Below, piece by piece: positions 17,091-25,039 of a stretch of DNA of 64,000 bases. Source of the DNA: Streptomyces sp. Edi4. Its GTDB lineage: Bacteria; Actinomycetota; Actinomycetes; Streptomycetales; Streptomycetaceae. Location of the stretch: NCBI RefSeq assembly GCF_040253615.1, contig NZ_JBEJGY010000004.1, positions 5,394,001-5,458,000 on the forward strand. Reading direction: 5' to 3'. The notes under the pieces are model-generated. The model had not been told where the DNA came from and made no database searches. It was given only the letters and a program-made list of their open reading frames with translations. Numbering within the stretch: position 1 is the first letter of the stretch; each line of letters begins with the position of its first letter. The translations under genes and the position numbers were made by a program.

Positions 17091-17891
17091 TCAGCGACCC
17101 ACGTAGCGCGGCTTCTCCTTGGCGAGGAAGGCGGCCACCGCGATGGCGTGGTCCTCGGAGGCTCCCGCCCTCGTCTGGAGCTCGTCCTCCTTCTCCAGCG
17201 CCTCGGCGAGCGTGTGGCCCGCGCCGTACGCGAGCGAGGCCTTCAGCGCGCCGTACGCCACCGTCGGGCCCTCGGCCAGTGTCCGCGCCACCGCGAGCGC
17301 GGCCCCGGCCAGCTCACCGGCCGGTACGACCTTGTTGACCAGGCCGATCTCGTACGCCTCCTGGGCGGAGATCGAGCGCGGGAACAGCAGCAGGTCGGCC
17401 GCGCGGGACTGGCCGATCAGGCGCGGCAGCGTCCATGAGACGCCCGAGTCGGCGGTCAGGGCCACCCCCGCGAAGGAGGTGTTGAACGCGGCGGTGTCGG
17501 CGACCACCCGGTAGTCCGCCGCCAGCGCGAATCCGAGTCCCGCGCCCGCCGCCACCCCGTTGACGCCGGCCACCACGGGCTTGGGCATCTCGGTGAGCGC
17601 CTTCAGGATCGGGTTGTAGTGCTCGCGCACGGTGCTCATGGTCTGCCCGGTGCCCGCCTCGCGGTCCGCCGCCAGCGAAGCGACGTGCTCCTTGAGGTCC
17701 TGGCCGACGCAGAACGCCCGCCCGGCCGCGGTGAGCAGCACGGCGCGCACCGCCGCGTCGGCGGCCGCGGCCCGGACCGCCTCACGCAGGGCGGTCTTCG
17801 CCTCCGTGTTCATGGCGTTCATGGCCTCGGGCCGATTGATCGTGATGGTCGCGAGCCCGTCGCTCACCTCGTAGAGCACGGTGTCGGCCAT
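17091..17891 (-). CDS. Enoyl-CoA hydratase/isomerase family protein
   Basis: A 266-residue crotonase-fold enzyme. MADTVLYEV at 17891 is chosen because an upstream in-frame ATG at 17987 lacks support. The oxyanion-hole motifs are RAFCVGQDLKEH and GVAAGAGLGFALAAD; the acidic position after ALTADSGVSWTLPRL is Asp rather than the hydratase Glu, which recalls PaaG-type isomerases. The product may therefore be a phenylacetate-type or fatty acyl-CoA isomerase, but no pathway genes lie nearby. It is convergent with tag. Confidence 0.88.
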   Translation of the reverse strand: MADTVLYEVSDGLATITINRPEAMNAMNTEAKTALREAVRAAAADAAVRAVLLTAAGRAFCVGQDLKEHVASLAADREAGTGQTMSTVREHYNPILKALTEMPKPVVAGVNGVAAGAGLGFALAADYRVVADTAAFNTSFAGVALTADSGVSWTLPRLIGQSRAADLLLFPRSISAQEAYEIGLVNKVVPAGELAGAALAVARTLAEGPTVAYGALKASLAYGAGHTLAEALEKEDELQTRAGASEDHAIAVAAFLAKEKPRYVGR

Positions 17892-18211
17892 GGTGGGGTC
17901 CCCTCCGTCGCGGATGTTTCTCGGTCGTCGTGTCCGCTCAGCATGGCGGAGATCACCTGCGGTGGGCATGTGACCTGCGTCTAACAATCAGGGCGCCCCG
18001 GGGATCGGACGGCGGCGAAGTATCGCAGGCGGATCGCCGAATTGAGTGGTTTTGATAGAGCGCGTTGCTCAAGCGATGCGGACCGATGTTGGTCATCGGG
18101 TCCTGGGATGCGGGATAATGACCTGGAAGCAATGTGTTCGATGCCGTGACGCGTGCCCAATCCCGGGGGCCGTCGGCTGACGATGAGCTGGTTTCAGGAA
18201 GGGGAACGAGC

Positions 18212-18379
18212 ATGGCGGCCATGAAGCCGCGGACGGGCGACGGCCCGCTCGAGGTGACCAAGGAGGGGCGGGGCATTGTCATGCGCGTTCCGCTCGAAGG
18301 CGGCGGTCGGCTTGTCGTCGAGCTGACTCCGGACGAGGCCGATGCCCTCGGCGATGCCCTGAAGAAGGTCGTCGGCTGA
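18212..18379 (+). CDS. DUF3117 small conserved protein
   Basis: A 55-residue protein identical in layout to the DUF3117 family (MAAMKPRTGDGPLEVTKEGR, then IVMRVPLEGGGRLVVEL). ATG at 18212 follows AGGAAGGGGAACGAGC; the longer upstream frame (18134) is not part of the family. Nothing suggests an enzyme. The function is unknown, although it is nearly universal in actinobacteria. A long hairpin follows 25 bases after the stop. The 320 bases upstream (17892-18211) hold the promoter and no other visible gene. Confidence 0.92.
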   Translation: MAAMKPRTGDGPLEVTKEGRGIVMRVPLEGGGRLVVELTPDEADALGDALKKVVG

Positions 18380-18403
18380 GCTAGCGGGTCCGACGCAGAT
18401 TCT

Positions 18404-18456
18404 CACCGCCCCGGCTCGGCGTGTACGACAACCGTGCACGCCGTGCCGGGGCGGTG
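18404..18456. terminator. Hairpin terminator after the DUF3117 gene
   Basis: Inverted repeat with arms CCGCCCCGGC/GCCGGGGCGG extended by CGGCGTG/CACGCCG around a short loop. It separates the DUF3117 gene from the repeat array and the convergent O-methyltransferase gene. Confidence 0.82.
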
Positions 18457-18494
18457 TTGTATCCCGGGGCCGCGCCCGGCGCGGGCCGGGCGGT

Positions 18495-18780
18495 GATGTC
18501 ACGCGGGGGCGGGTGAGTCCCGGGGTGTCTCGTGCGGGGCGGGTGAGTCCCGGGCGGGGCGGGGCGGGGCGGCCCCAGATGTCACGCGTGGGGGCGGGTG
18601 AGTCCCGGGTGTCCCGGGCGGGGCGGGTGAGCCCCGGATGTCACGCGCCGGGCGGGAGGGTGAGCCCCGGGGTGTCTCGTGCGGGGCGGGTGAGCCCCTG
18701 ATGTCACGCGTGGGGTGGGGCGGGTGAGCTCCGGATGTCACGCGTGGGGGCGGGAGCGCCCCGGATGGCTCGCGCCGGGC
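18495..18780. repeat. Imperfect tandem array containing GATGTCACGCG
   Basis: Five copies of GATGTCACGCG begin at about 18495, 18578, 18637, 18700 and 18734, embedded in G-rich units with GGGCGGGTGAGCCCCGG and two copies of GGTGTCTCGTGCGGGGCGGG. Spacing is irregular (34-83 bp), so it looks like a decaying minisatellite. It lies just downstream of the convergent O-methyltransferase stop. There is no coding potential I can support. Confidence 0.7.
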
Positions 18781-18783
18781 GAG

Positions 18784-19449
18784 TCAGCCCCGGCGGACCG
18801 CGCAGAGCAGTCCGTCCCCGACGGGCAGCAGCGAGGCGACGAGCTCCGTGCTCTCGCGCACCGCGCGCAGCAGCTCCCGCAGCCGCAGGACCTCGGCCGG
18901 CTGGGCCGCCGAGTCGACCGTGCGGCCGTCGGCGAAGACGCCCTCGAAGCAGACGATGCCGCCGGGCCGCAGCAGGCGCAACGATTCAGCGAGCACGTCG
19001 AGCGACTCCAGGCGGTCGCCGTCGCAGAACACCAGGTCGTACCCGCCGTCCGCGAGCCTCGGCAGCACATCGAGGGCGCGGCCCGGGATGAAGCGGGCCC
19101 GGTTGGTGGCGAAGCCGGCCGCACGGAAGGCCTGCTTGGCGAACTGCTGGCGGTCCGGCTCCGGATCGACGGTGGTCAGCACGCCGTCGGGCCGCAGCCC
19201 CTGGAGCAGATAGATGCCGGATACGCCGGTGCCGGTGCCGATCTCCGCGACCGCCTTGGCGTCCGCGGTGGCAGCGAGCAGCCGCAACGCGGCACCCGTC
19301 CCCGGGGACACCGAACGCAGGCCTGCCTCACGGGCCCGGTCGCGGGCCCAGCGCAGCGCGTCGTCCTCGGCGACAAAGGCGTCGGCGAACGCCCAGCTCG
19401 TCTGCCGGTTGGCGGTAATGGCCCTCTCCTGTCCCCTTGGTTGGCGCAA
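18784..19449 (-). CDS. O-methyltransferase (class I, SAM-dependent)
   Basis: A 221-residue methyltransferase of the O-methyltransferase family 3. The SAM-binding motif is VAEIGTGTGVSGIYLLQGL, followed by LTTVDPEPDRQQFAKQAF and the metal/SAM Asp in YDLVFCDGDR. The start is uncertain: TTG at 19449 has weak Shine-Dalgarno support, whereas GGAGAGG lies just before an ATT codon that would begin ITANRQTSW. It is divergent from the ECF sigma gene, as in mycobacteria (the Rv1220c-sigE arrangement), so it may share regulatory sequence with it. The acceptor is unknown. Confidence 0.88.
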   Translation of the reverse strand: MRQPRGQERAITANRQTSWAFADAFVAEDDALRWARDRAREAGLRSVSPGTGAALRLLAATADAKAVAEIGTGTGVSGIYLLQGLRPDGVLTTVDPEPDRQQFAKQAFRAAGFATNRARFIPGRALDVLPRLADGGYDLVFCDGDRLESLDVLAESLRLLRPGGIVCFEGVFADGRTVDSAAQPAEVLRLRELLRAVRESTELVASLLPVGDGLLCAVRRG

Positions 19450-19614
19450 CGGTGACTGTATCCGCTGGAGTCGGGAACCCGCAGATGGGACCGCGCGTTA
19501 TGCAGGACAGGGAAACCGCGGGGGGAGCACATGGTCGCGATCACGGAAGAGGGGCGGAAGCCGTCCCCAAATGCACGTAAAGATTCTTATCCGGAGCTAA
19601 CGGGCGAGGTGGCT

Positions 19615-20391
19615 ATGGTAGGGGCTCCGCTGGACACCACCAGAGCCGACAGGGGAGGTGCGGCTGCGCCTGTGGATCGGGGAGGAGTGCTGCGGCGCCT
19701 TCTCAGGTCGGCGGGTGAGCCGAAATCCGTGACCAACACCGCTGACCGTTCCCGCGCTACCAGCTCCGCAACTACCGCGACGTTCGCCGACGCGGAATCC
19801 CAGGCGTGGACTCCTCCTACGTGGGAGGAGATCGTCAGCACGCACAGCGGCCGCGTCTACCGCCTCGCCTACCGCCTGACGGGCAATCAGCACGACGCCG
19901 AAGACCTCACGCAGGAGGTCTTCGTCCGCGTCTTCCGCTCGTTGTCGACGTACACGCCGGGCACCTTCGAGGGCTGGCTGCACCGCATCACCACCAACCT
20001 CTTCCTCGACATGGTCCGCCGCCGCCAGCGCATCCGCTTCGACGCGCTCGGCGACGACGCGGCGGAGCGGCTGCCCAGCCGTGAGCCCAACCCCCAACAG
20101 GCTTTCAACGACGCCCACTTCGACGCCGATGTGCAGCAGGCGCTGGACACGCTGGCGCCCGAGTTCCGCGCGGCCGTCGTGCTCTGCGACATCGAAGGTC
20201 TCTCCTACGAGGAGATCGCGGCCACTCTCGGAGTGAAGCTCGGCACCGTCCGCAGCCGGATCCACCGCGGCCGCTCGCATCTGCGCAAGGCCCTCCAGCA
20301 CCGTTCGCCCGAAGCCCGCGCCGAGCAGCAGCGTGCGCTGGCGGGGGTGGCGCCGGGAGCGCTCGGGGTGGCCGGAGAGGGGATGGCGTGA
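19615..20391 (+). CDS. ECF RNA polymerase sigma factor, mycobacterial SigE type
   Basis: A 258-residue sigma factor if started at 19615 (MVGAPLDTTRADRGG, preceded by GGCGAGG); an in-frame ATG at 19531 behind GGGGGAGCAC would add 28 residues. Region 2 is VYRLAYRLTGNQHDAEDLTQ and onward to ITTNLFLDMVRRRQRIRF; region 4 is LDTLAPEFRAAVVLCDIEGL followed by YEEIAATLGVKLGTVRSRIH. The long, poorly structured N-terminus is typical of this group. It overlaps the anti-sigma gene (GTGA at 20388) and is followed by htrA and tatB, the order of the mycobacterial sigE-rseA-htrA-tatB operon. It probably drives an envelope-stress response. It should not be confused with the S. coelicolor protein named SigE. 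Confidence 0.93.
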   Translation: MVGAPLDTTRADRGGAAAPVDRGGVLRRLLRSAGEPKSVTNTADRSRATSSATTATFADAESQAWTPPTWEEIVSTHSGRVYRLAYRLTGNQHDAEDLTQEVFVRVFRSLSTYTPGTFEGWLHRITTNLFLDMVRRRQRIRFDALGDDAAERLPSREPNPQQAFNDAHFDADVQQALDTLAPEFRAAVVLCDIEGLSYEEIAATLGVKLGTVRSRIHRGRSHLRKALQHRSPEARAEQQRALAGVAPGALGVAGEGMA

Positions 20392-21395
20392 GTGGTACGA
20401 GTCCCACCCCGGCGGAACAGCACCTCGGGGACCGGCTCGCGGCTCTGGTCGACGGCGAGCTGAACCACGATGCCCGCGAACGTGTCCTGTCCCACTTGGC
20501 GACCTGCGCCAAGTGCAAGGCGGAGGCCGACGCCCAGCGCAACCTGAAGAACGTCTTCGCGCAGGCGGCCCCGCCACCCCCTTCGGAGACCTTCCTGGCC
20601 CGGCTCCAGGGCCTGTCCGGCGGCCCCGTGGGAAGAGCCGGCGACCTCGATGAAGGGGACGGCTCCGGCGGGCCGTTCGGCGGCGGCCGGCCGGCCGACG
20701 CGTTCTTCGGTGGGCTCGGCGCGCTGAGTCCCGCCACGGGCGGCCCGCCGGCCCCGCGCGGGGCCGGCGCGGGCGACTTCGGCTACCTCCCGGCCCGCCC
20801 TCACGCCGGCGTCCTGCCCGACGCGCTGACGGGTGGCTTCCGCATCCACGAGGTGGGCAGATCCGAGCAGGACCGCTCGGGATCGCCGTGGCGCGGGCGC
20901 AGATTCGTGTTCGCCGCCGCGAGCGCGGTGTCCCTCGCGGCCATCGCTTTGGGCGGCACGCTCCCGCTCGGCTCGGCCACGGGCGCCCGCGCGGCGGGTG
21001 GCAGCAGTGTGGTGCCGCTGCGTTCGGGCAGCCCCGCCCCGAGCGGCGGATCCGCCGACGACCGCCGCCGAGGCGGCACCACGGCCGGCCTGCTCTCCGC
21101 GATGTCCACGATGTCCGGGGGGACCTCGGCGCCCGTCACGCCGGGTTTCAGCGGCCTGAGCGGGATGCCCACGCAGAAGGGGCCGGTCCAGCCGCTGGGC
21201 GGCACGTTCCCCGTGGCCCGGCTCAACGGCTCTTCCTTGCCGCCGTTGATACGACCGGCCGTCGCGACCCTGCCGCTCACGACGACGGACCTCTCCGGCG
21301 GCGTGCTCGCGCTGGCCCCGTCGGCCGCCCCCGCCGAGCCGGTGCGCCGCGCCGCTTCGGGGGCTCCGGGGATGCCTCTCTCCGCACGGCGCTGA
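20388..21395 (+). CDS. Zinc-binding anti-sigma factor (RseA-like), membrane-bound
   Basis: A 335-residue partner of the preceding sigma factor. GTG at 20388 overlaps the sigma stop. The N-terminal anti-sigma domain has the ZAS motif HLATCAKC (His36, Cys40, Cys43), which holds zinc and often responds to thiol oxidation. A single membrane segment follows at about residues 168-190 (FVFAAASAVSLAAIALG), then a Ser/Pro/Gly-rich extracytoplasmic part of about 140 residues. This is longer than mycobacterial RseA, which lacks such a large outer region. Neighbouring htrA is a plausible protease in the release pathway, though this is inference. Confidence 0.9.
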   Translation: MSGTSPTPAEQHLGDRLAALVDGELNHDARERVLSHLATCAKCKAEADAQRNLKNVFAQAAPPPPSETFLARLQGLSGGPVGRAGDLDEGDGSGGPFGGGRPADAFFGGLGALSPATGGPPAPRGAGAGDFGYLPARPHAGVLPDALTGGFRIHEVGRSEQDRSGSPWRGRRFVFAAASAVSLAAIALGGTLPLGSATGARAAGGSSVVPLRSGSPAPSGGSADDRRRGGTTAGLLSAMSTMSGGTSAPVTPGFSGLSGMPTQKGPVQPLGGTFPVARLNGSSLPPLIRPAVATLPLTTTDLSGGVLALAPSAAPAEPVRRAASGAPGMPLSARR

Positions 21396-21481
21396 CCTCG
21401 CCCTGCCCTCGCCCCCGGCGACCTGGTTGAATCCGGGGGAGGGGTGCTCATGGGAGCACGCAGGCCAGTTGCGGGGAGAGC

Positions 21482-23401
21482 ATGAACCAGCAGAAGCCCA
21501 CCGGGCCGAGGCCCAAGTGGTGGAGCCGTCCGCCGGCAGGCCGACCCGAAGGCAGTGAGCCCCCGGTGACGCCCGGCCCCGCCGAACCCCCTGCGGACAC
21601 CTACGACTTGGCCCCGCCGGCCCCGGCCCCGGCCCCGTCAGCGGACTCGGCCCCGGCCCCGTCGTCCGAGCCGCACCACGCGTCACCCATGGACCCCGCG
21701 CCCGCCGCCGGGCCCGAACCCACCGGGGTGGACGCGACCGACGGCACGGGCGACGACGTCCGTACCACCGAGAGCGTGCCCGCCACCACCGAGAGCGTGC
21801 CCGCCACCACCGAGAGCGTGCCCGCCACCACCGGCAGCGTGCCCGCCACCACCTCCCCCGCCCGCGGCTCAAGCTCCGGCGCTCCCGCCGAGGCATCCCC
21901 CGCCGGCCAGACCTCCGGCGCCGAGCGGCAGGGCCCCTTGCACGCGCCCGACCCCTACGGCACCCCGCCCTACGGCGGGCCCGGCCCCTGGGCACCAGCG
22001 CCGCCCGTGCAGCGTCCGGTACCGACGCCGCCCGGCGGCACCGCGCTGCCCCCGCAGCCCGCCTACGCCGCGCCCCAGCCCGCGTACGGCGTGCCCCCGC
22101 AGGCCTCCCAGGCCCAGCCCCAGCCGCCCGCCCCGCAGCTGCCGCCACCGCACCAACCACCCGCGACTCCCGCGCCCCTCCTCGCCACGGACGCGTCCTT
22201 CCTGGCCACAGAGCCCCAGTGGGCCCAGTACGACCCCTGGAGCGGGCCCGGAGCCGCGCCGGGGGCCGCCGGGGGGCCGGGGCAGCCGGGGCCCAGGAAG
22301 CGGCGGCGAGGCGCGCTGCTGGTCGGGGCGCTGCTGCTCGCGCTGGTCGCCGGTGGCATCGGCGGCGGCGTGGGGGCGTACGTGGAGCGCAACGGCGGGA
22401 TCACCAGCGTGCACCTGCCGCAGGCGGGCAAGGAGCCGGGGGGCCGCGCCCCCGACAGCGTCGCCGGGATCGCCGCGAGCGCGCTGCCGAGCGTGGTCAC
22501 CATCCACGTCAGCGGCGTCACCGAGTCCGGCACCGGCACCGGCTTCGTCCTGGACAACGCCGGGCACATCCTGACCAACAACCACGTCGTGCAGCCCGCT
22601 GGCACCTCGGGGAAGATCTCCGTGACGTTCAGCGGGGGCGAGAGCGCGGCCGGCACGGTGGTGGGCCGCGACACCGGGTACGACCTGGCGGTGGTCAAGG
22701 TGGACGGCGTGTCGGGGATGAAGCCCCTGCCGCTCGGCAACTCCGACAACGTGATGGTCGGCGACCCGGTCGTGGCCATCGGCGCGCCCTTCGACCTCTC
22801 CAACACGGTGACCTCGGGGATCATCAGCGCCAAGGAGCGCCCGATCACCGCCGGGGGCGAGGCCGGCGACGGCAGCGACGTCAGCTATGTGGACGCGCTC
22901 CAGACCGACGCCCCGATAAACCCGGGCAATTCCGGCGGCCCGCTCGTGGACTCCAAGGCGCGCGTCATCGGCATCAACAGCGCGATCCGGTCCGTCGGGG
23001 GCGGCAGCAAGGAGGGCGGCGGCCAGGCCGGCTCCATAGGGCTCGGGTTCGCCATTCCGGTCAACCAGGCCAAGCGCGTCGCCGAGGAGCTGATCAACAC
23101 GGGCCGGGCGACGCACCCGGTGATCGGTGTCACGCTCGACATGAAGTACACCGGTGACGGCGCCCGCGTCGGCGACAAGGCGAGCGACGGCAAGCCGGCC
23201 GTCGTCCCCGGCGGACCCGGCGACAAGGCGGGCGTCGCGTCGGGGGACGTCATCACCAAGGTGGACGGTCAGCGGGTGCACAGCGCCGAGGAGTTGATAG
23301 TGAAGATCCGCGCGCACCGCCCCGGCGACCGCCTCGGCCTGACCGTGCGGCGGGACGGCAAGGAGCGGGAGCTGACGCTGACGCTCGGCTCGGCGTCATG
23401 A
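21482..23401 (+). CDS. htrA: HtrA/DegP-like membrane serine protease with PDZ domain
   Basis: A 639-residue envelope protease. ATG at 21482 follows GGGGAGAGC. The N-terminal ~280 residues are Pro/Ala-rich and contain four copies of a TESVPAT-type unit (nt 21769-21850); then comes one membrane segment (GALLVGALLLALVAGGIGGG). The trypsin-like domain shows His in LTNNHVV, Asp in TGYDLAVVKVD and the nucleophile in NPGNSGGPLVD. A C-terminal PDZ domain (GGPGDKAGVASGDVITKVDG) completes it. It sits after the sigma/anti-sigma pair and is probably a member of their stress regulon acting on misfolded exported proteins. Confidence 0.94.
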   Translation: MNQQKPTGPRPKWWSRPPAGRPEGSEPPVTPGPAEPPADTYDLAPPAPAPAPSADSAPAPSSEPHHASPMDPAPAAGPEPTGVDATDGTGDDVRTTESVPATTESVPATTESVPATTGSVPATTSPARGSSSGAPAEASPAGQTSGAERQGPLHAPDPYGTPPYGGPGPWAPAPPVQRPVPTPPGGTALPPQPAYAAPQPAYGVPPQASQAQPQPPAPQLPPPHQPPATPAPLLATDASFLATEPQWAQYDPWSGPGAAPGAAGGPGQPGPRKRRRGALLVGALLLALVAGGIGGGVGAYVERNGGITSVHLPQAGKEPGGRAPDSVAGIAASALPSVVTIHVSGVTESGTGTGFVLDNAGHILTNNHVVQPAGTSGKISVTFSGGESAAGTVVGRDTGYDLAVVKVDGVSGMKPLPLGNSDNVMVGDPVVAIGAPFDLSNTVTSGIISAKERPITAGGEAGDGSDVSYVDALQTDAPINPGNSGGPLVDSKARVIGINSAIRSVGGGSKEGGGQAGSIGLGFAIPVNQAKRVAEELINTGRATHPVIGVTLDMKYTGDGARVGDKASDGKPAVVPGGPGDKAGVASGDVITKVDGQRVHSAEELIVKIRAHRPGDRLGLTVRRDGKERELTLTLGSAS

Positions 23402-23610
23402 GCCGGGGACGCCGCCGTACGGGTCCTCCCCGCCCGATCGGCGCCGTCCCGACGCCCAAAGGCCACCCCGGAGGTACCGCGCCGACAGCTCGGCCGGGTA
23501 CCGTGGAGCGGTCCGTGATGGGACGCGGAGCCGAGACCGGGCGCCGATCGGGGCACCGATCATGAGCACCGGTCGCAAGCACCAGGCACGAGCGCCGGTC
23601 GCGCGCACTG

Positions 23611-23679
23611 ATCACGGGCACCGAGATCGCGAGCACCGAGATCACGAGCACTGAGAACACGAGCACTGAGAACACGAGG
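23611..23679. repeat. 15-bp tandem repeats upstream of tatB
   Basis: Four exact-length 15-bp units in a row (ATCACGGGCACCGAG, ATCGCGAGCACCGAG, ATCACGAGCACTGAG, AACACGAGCACTGAG) and a partial fifth that supplies the GAGGAG ribosome binding site of tatB. Degenerate copies extend upstream to about 23550. The htrA-tatB gap (23402-23687) holds nothing else. Confidence 0.8.
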
Positions 23680-23687
23680 AGCAGCGG

Positions 23688-24134
23688 GTGTTCACTGACA
23701 TAGGGCCCATGGAAGTGGTCACACTCGTGGTCCTCGCCGTGCTCATCTTCGGCCCGGACAAGCTGCCCAAGCTGATCCAGGACCTCTCGAACGTGATCCG
23801 CAAGGTGCGCTCGTTCTCCGAGAGCGCGAAGCAGGACATCAGGGCCGAGCTGGGCCCCGAGTTCAAGGACTTCGAGTTCGAGGACCTGAACCCGAAGACG
23901 TTCGTGCGCAAGCAGCTGATGGAGAACGACGACCTGGGTCTGAAGGAGATCCGCAGCAGCTTCGACCTGCGCAAGGACATGGAAGAGGTCGCGGACGCCG
24001 TGCACGGCCGGGAGACGGCACCGGCGGCCGCGAACGGCTCGGTGAACGGGTCGGGCGCCGGCCCGGACCTGGTCAAGAAGCGCGAGAAGCTGGACCCGGG
24101 CGAGCGCCCTCCGTTTGACGCCGACGCCACCTGA
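23688..24134 (+). CDS. tatB: Sec-independent translocase subunit TatB
   Basis: A 148-residue TatB. The GTG at 23688 follows GAGGAGCAGCGG. The short N-terminal membrane helix MFTDIGPMEVVTLVVLAVLI is followed by the conserved FGPDKLPKL hinge and a long amphipathic helix (IQDLSNVIRKVRSF), then a charged C-terminal tail. With TatA and TatC, not in this window, it forms the twin-arginine receptor that exports folded proteins. Its position after htrA matches the mycobacterial sigE operon. Confidence 0.95.
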   Translation: MFTDIGPMEVVTLVVLAVLIFGPDKLPKLIQDLSNVIRKVRSFSESAKQDIRAELGPEFKDFEFEDLNPKTFVRKQLMENDDLGLKEIRSSFDLRKDMEEVADAVHGRETAPAAANGSVNGSGAGPDLVKKREKLDPGERPPFDADAT

Positions 24135-24266
24135 TACACGCCAATCCCACATGGGCTTTTCCGGCAAGCCGCGATCAGGTGGCTATCCTCCATCTGTCCG
24201 GAGGCAAGGACGCCCGAGGGGGGCGGGCCGCTCCGGACGCCACTGATCTAGGAGGCGGCCGGGCAG

Positions 24267-24947
24267 ATGGAGACGACAAGCCGGGTAGCGGGGCAGTCCG
24301 CTCAAGGGGCGCCCGATGGCACCCAGCCCCCACCGGAAGGCGTGCCGGCTTCCCGGCGTACGGTCGACGGCTATCTGCGCGCGCCCTTCCCCTGGTACGG
24401 CCTGGATGAGGCGTTCACCGGGCCGCGCTGGCTGATGCAGGTGACCGCGGCCGCCGACGGCACGGTGCAGCACGGTTCGACCGGGCACGGGGACGAGCCG
24501 TCGATACGGCCCGAGGTGACGGGCGCCGCCGACCGGGAGCGGTTCGCGGTGGTCGTGAGCATTCCGGCGAATCCCGTGCGCCGCAGTGGTGACGGCACGG
24601 GCATCCTGGAGGCCACCTCCGTCTCGTCGGCCGCCTGGCTCGCCGGGTCGGGGCTGCTGTCCTTCACCTGGCCCGCGCAGATGGACCACGTGCTGCGCGG
24701 CGACTGGCTCGACCAGCAGACCGAGACGGCCTGGGAGCTCGCCGACGACCTCGAAGGCCCCCACTGGACGACGCTCTCGCTGCCCGTGGACGGCGTGCCG
24801 ACGCCGTTCCACTACCGCGAGTCCGAGTTCGGCTGGGTCCTGGCGGGTTCGGCGGGCAGCGGGGTGCACCTGGGCGCGTACGGGCGCGGTCTCAGCGCGT
24901 ACGGGCTCGGGTTCTCGGTGATCGAGGACATCGCCTCGTACGCCTGA
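24267..24947 (+). CDS. Conserved protein of unknown function
   Basis: A 226-residue soluble protein with no signal peptide or membrane segment. ATG at 24267 follows AGGAGG nine to ten bases upstream. Recognisable stretches, which I cannot assign to a named domain, are YLRAPFPWYGLDEAFTGPRW, LRGDWLDQQTETAWELADDL and GAYGRGLSAYGLGFSVIED. The 119-base gap after tatB and the bidirectional terminator downstream suggest an independent unit or the last gene of the sigma operon. It is probably conserved in Streptomyces only. Confidence 0.8.
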   Translation: METTSRVAGQSAQGAPDGTQPPPEGVPASRRTVDGYLRAPFPWYGLDEAFTGPRWLMQVTAAADGTVQHGSTGHGDEPSIRPEVTGAADRERFAVVVSIPANPVRRSGDGTGILEATSVSSAAWLAGSGLLSFTWPAQMDHVLRGDWLDQQTETAWELADDLEGPHWTTLSLPVDGVPTPFHYRESEFGWVLAGSAGSGVHLGAYGRGLSAYGLGFSVIEDIASYA

Positions 24948-24983
24948 CCGCCGGTGCGCGAGCACCCGCCACGCGTGCGTGAA

Positions 24984-25028
24984 CACGTGTAAGGGGCGCC
25001 CGCCAATCGCGGGCGCCCCTTACACGTG
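24984..25028. terminator. Strong bidirectional hairpin terminator
   Basis: A perfect 20-bp inverted repeat (CACGTGTAAGGGGCGCCCGC with its complement) with a 5-base loop lies between the convergent gene at 24267-24947 and mrp (25040). It probably ends both transcripts. Confidence 0.9.
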
Positions 25029-25039
25029 CCGTACGCGTC

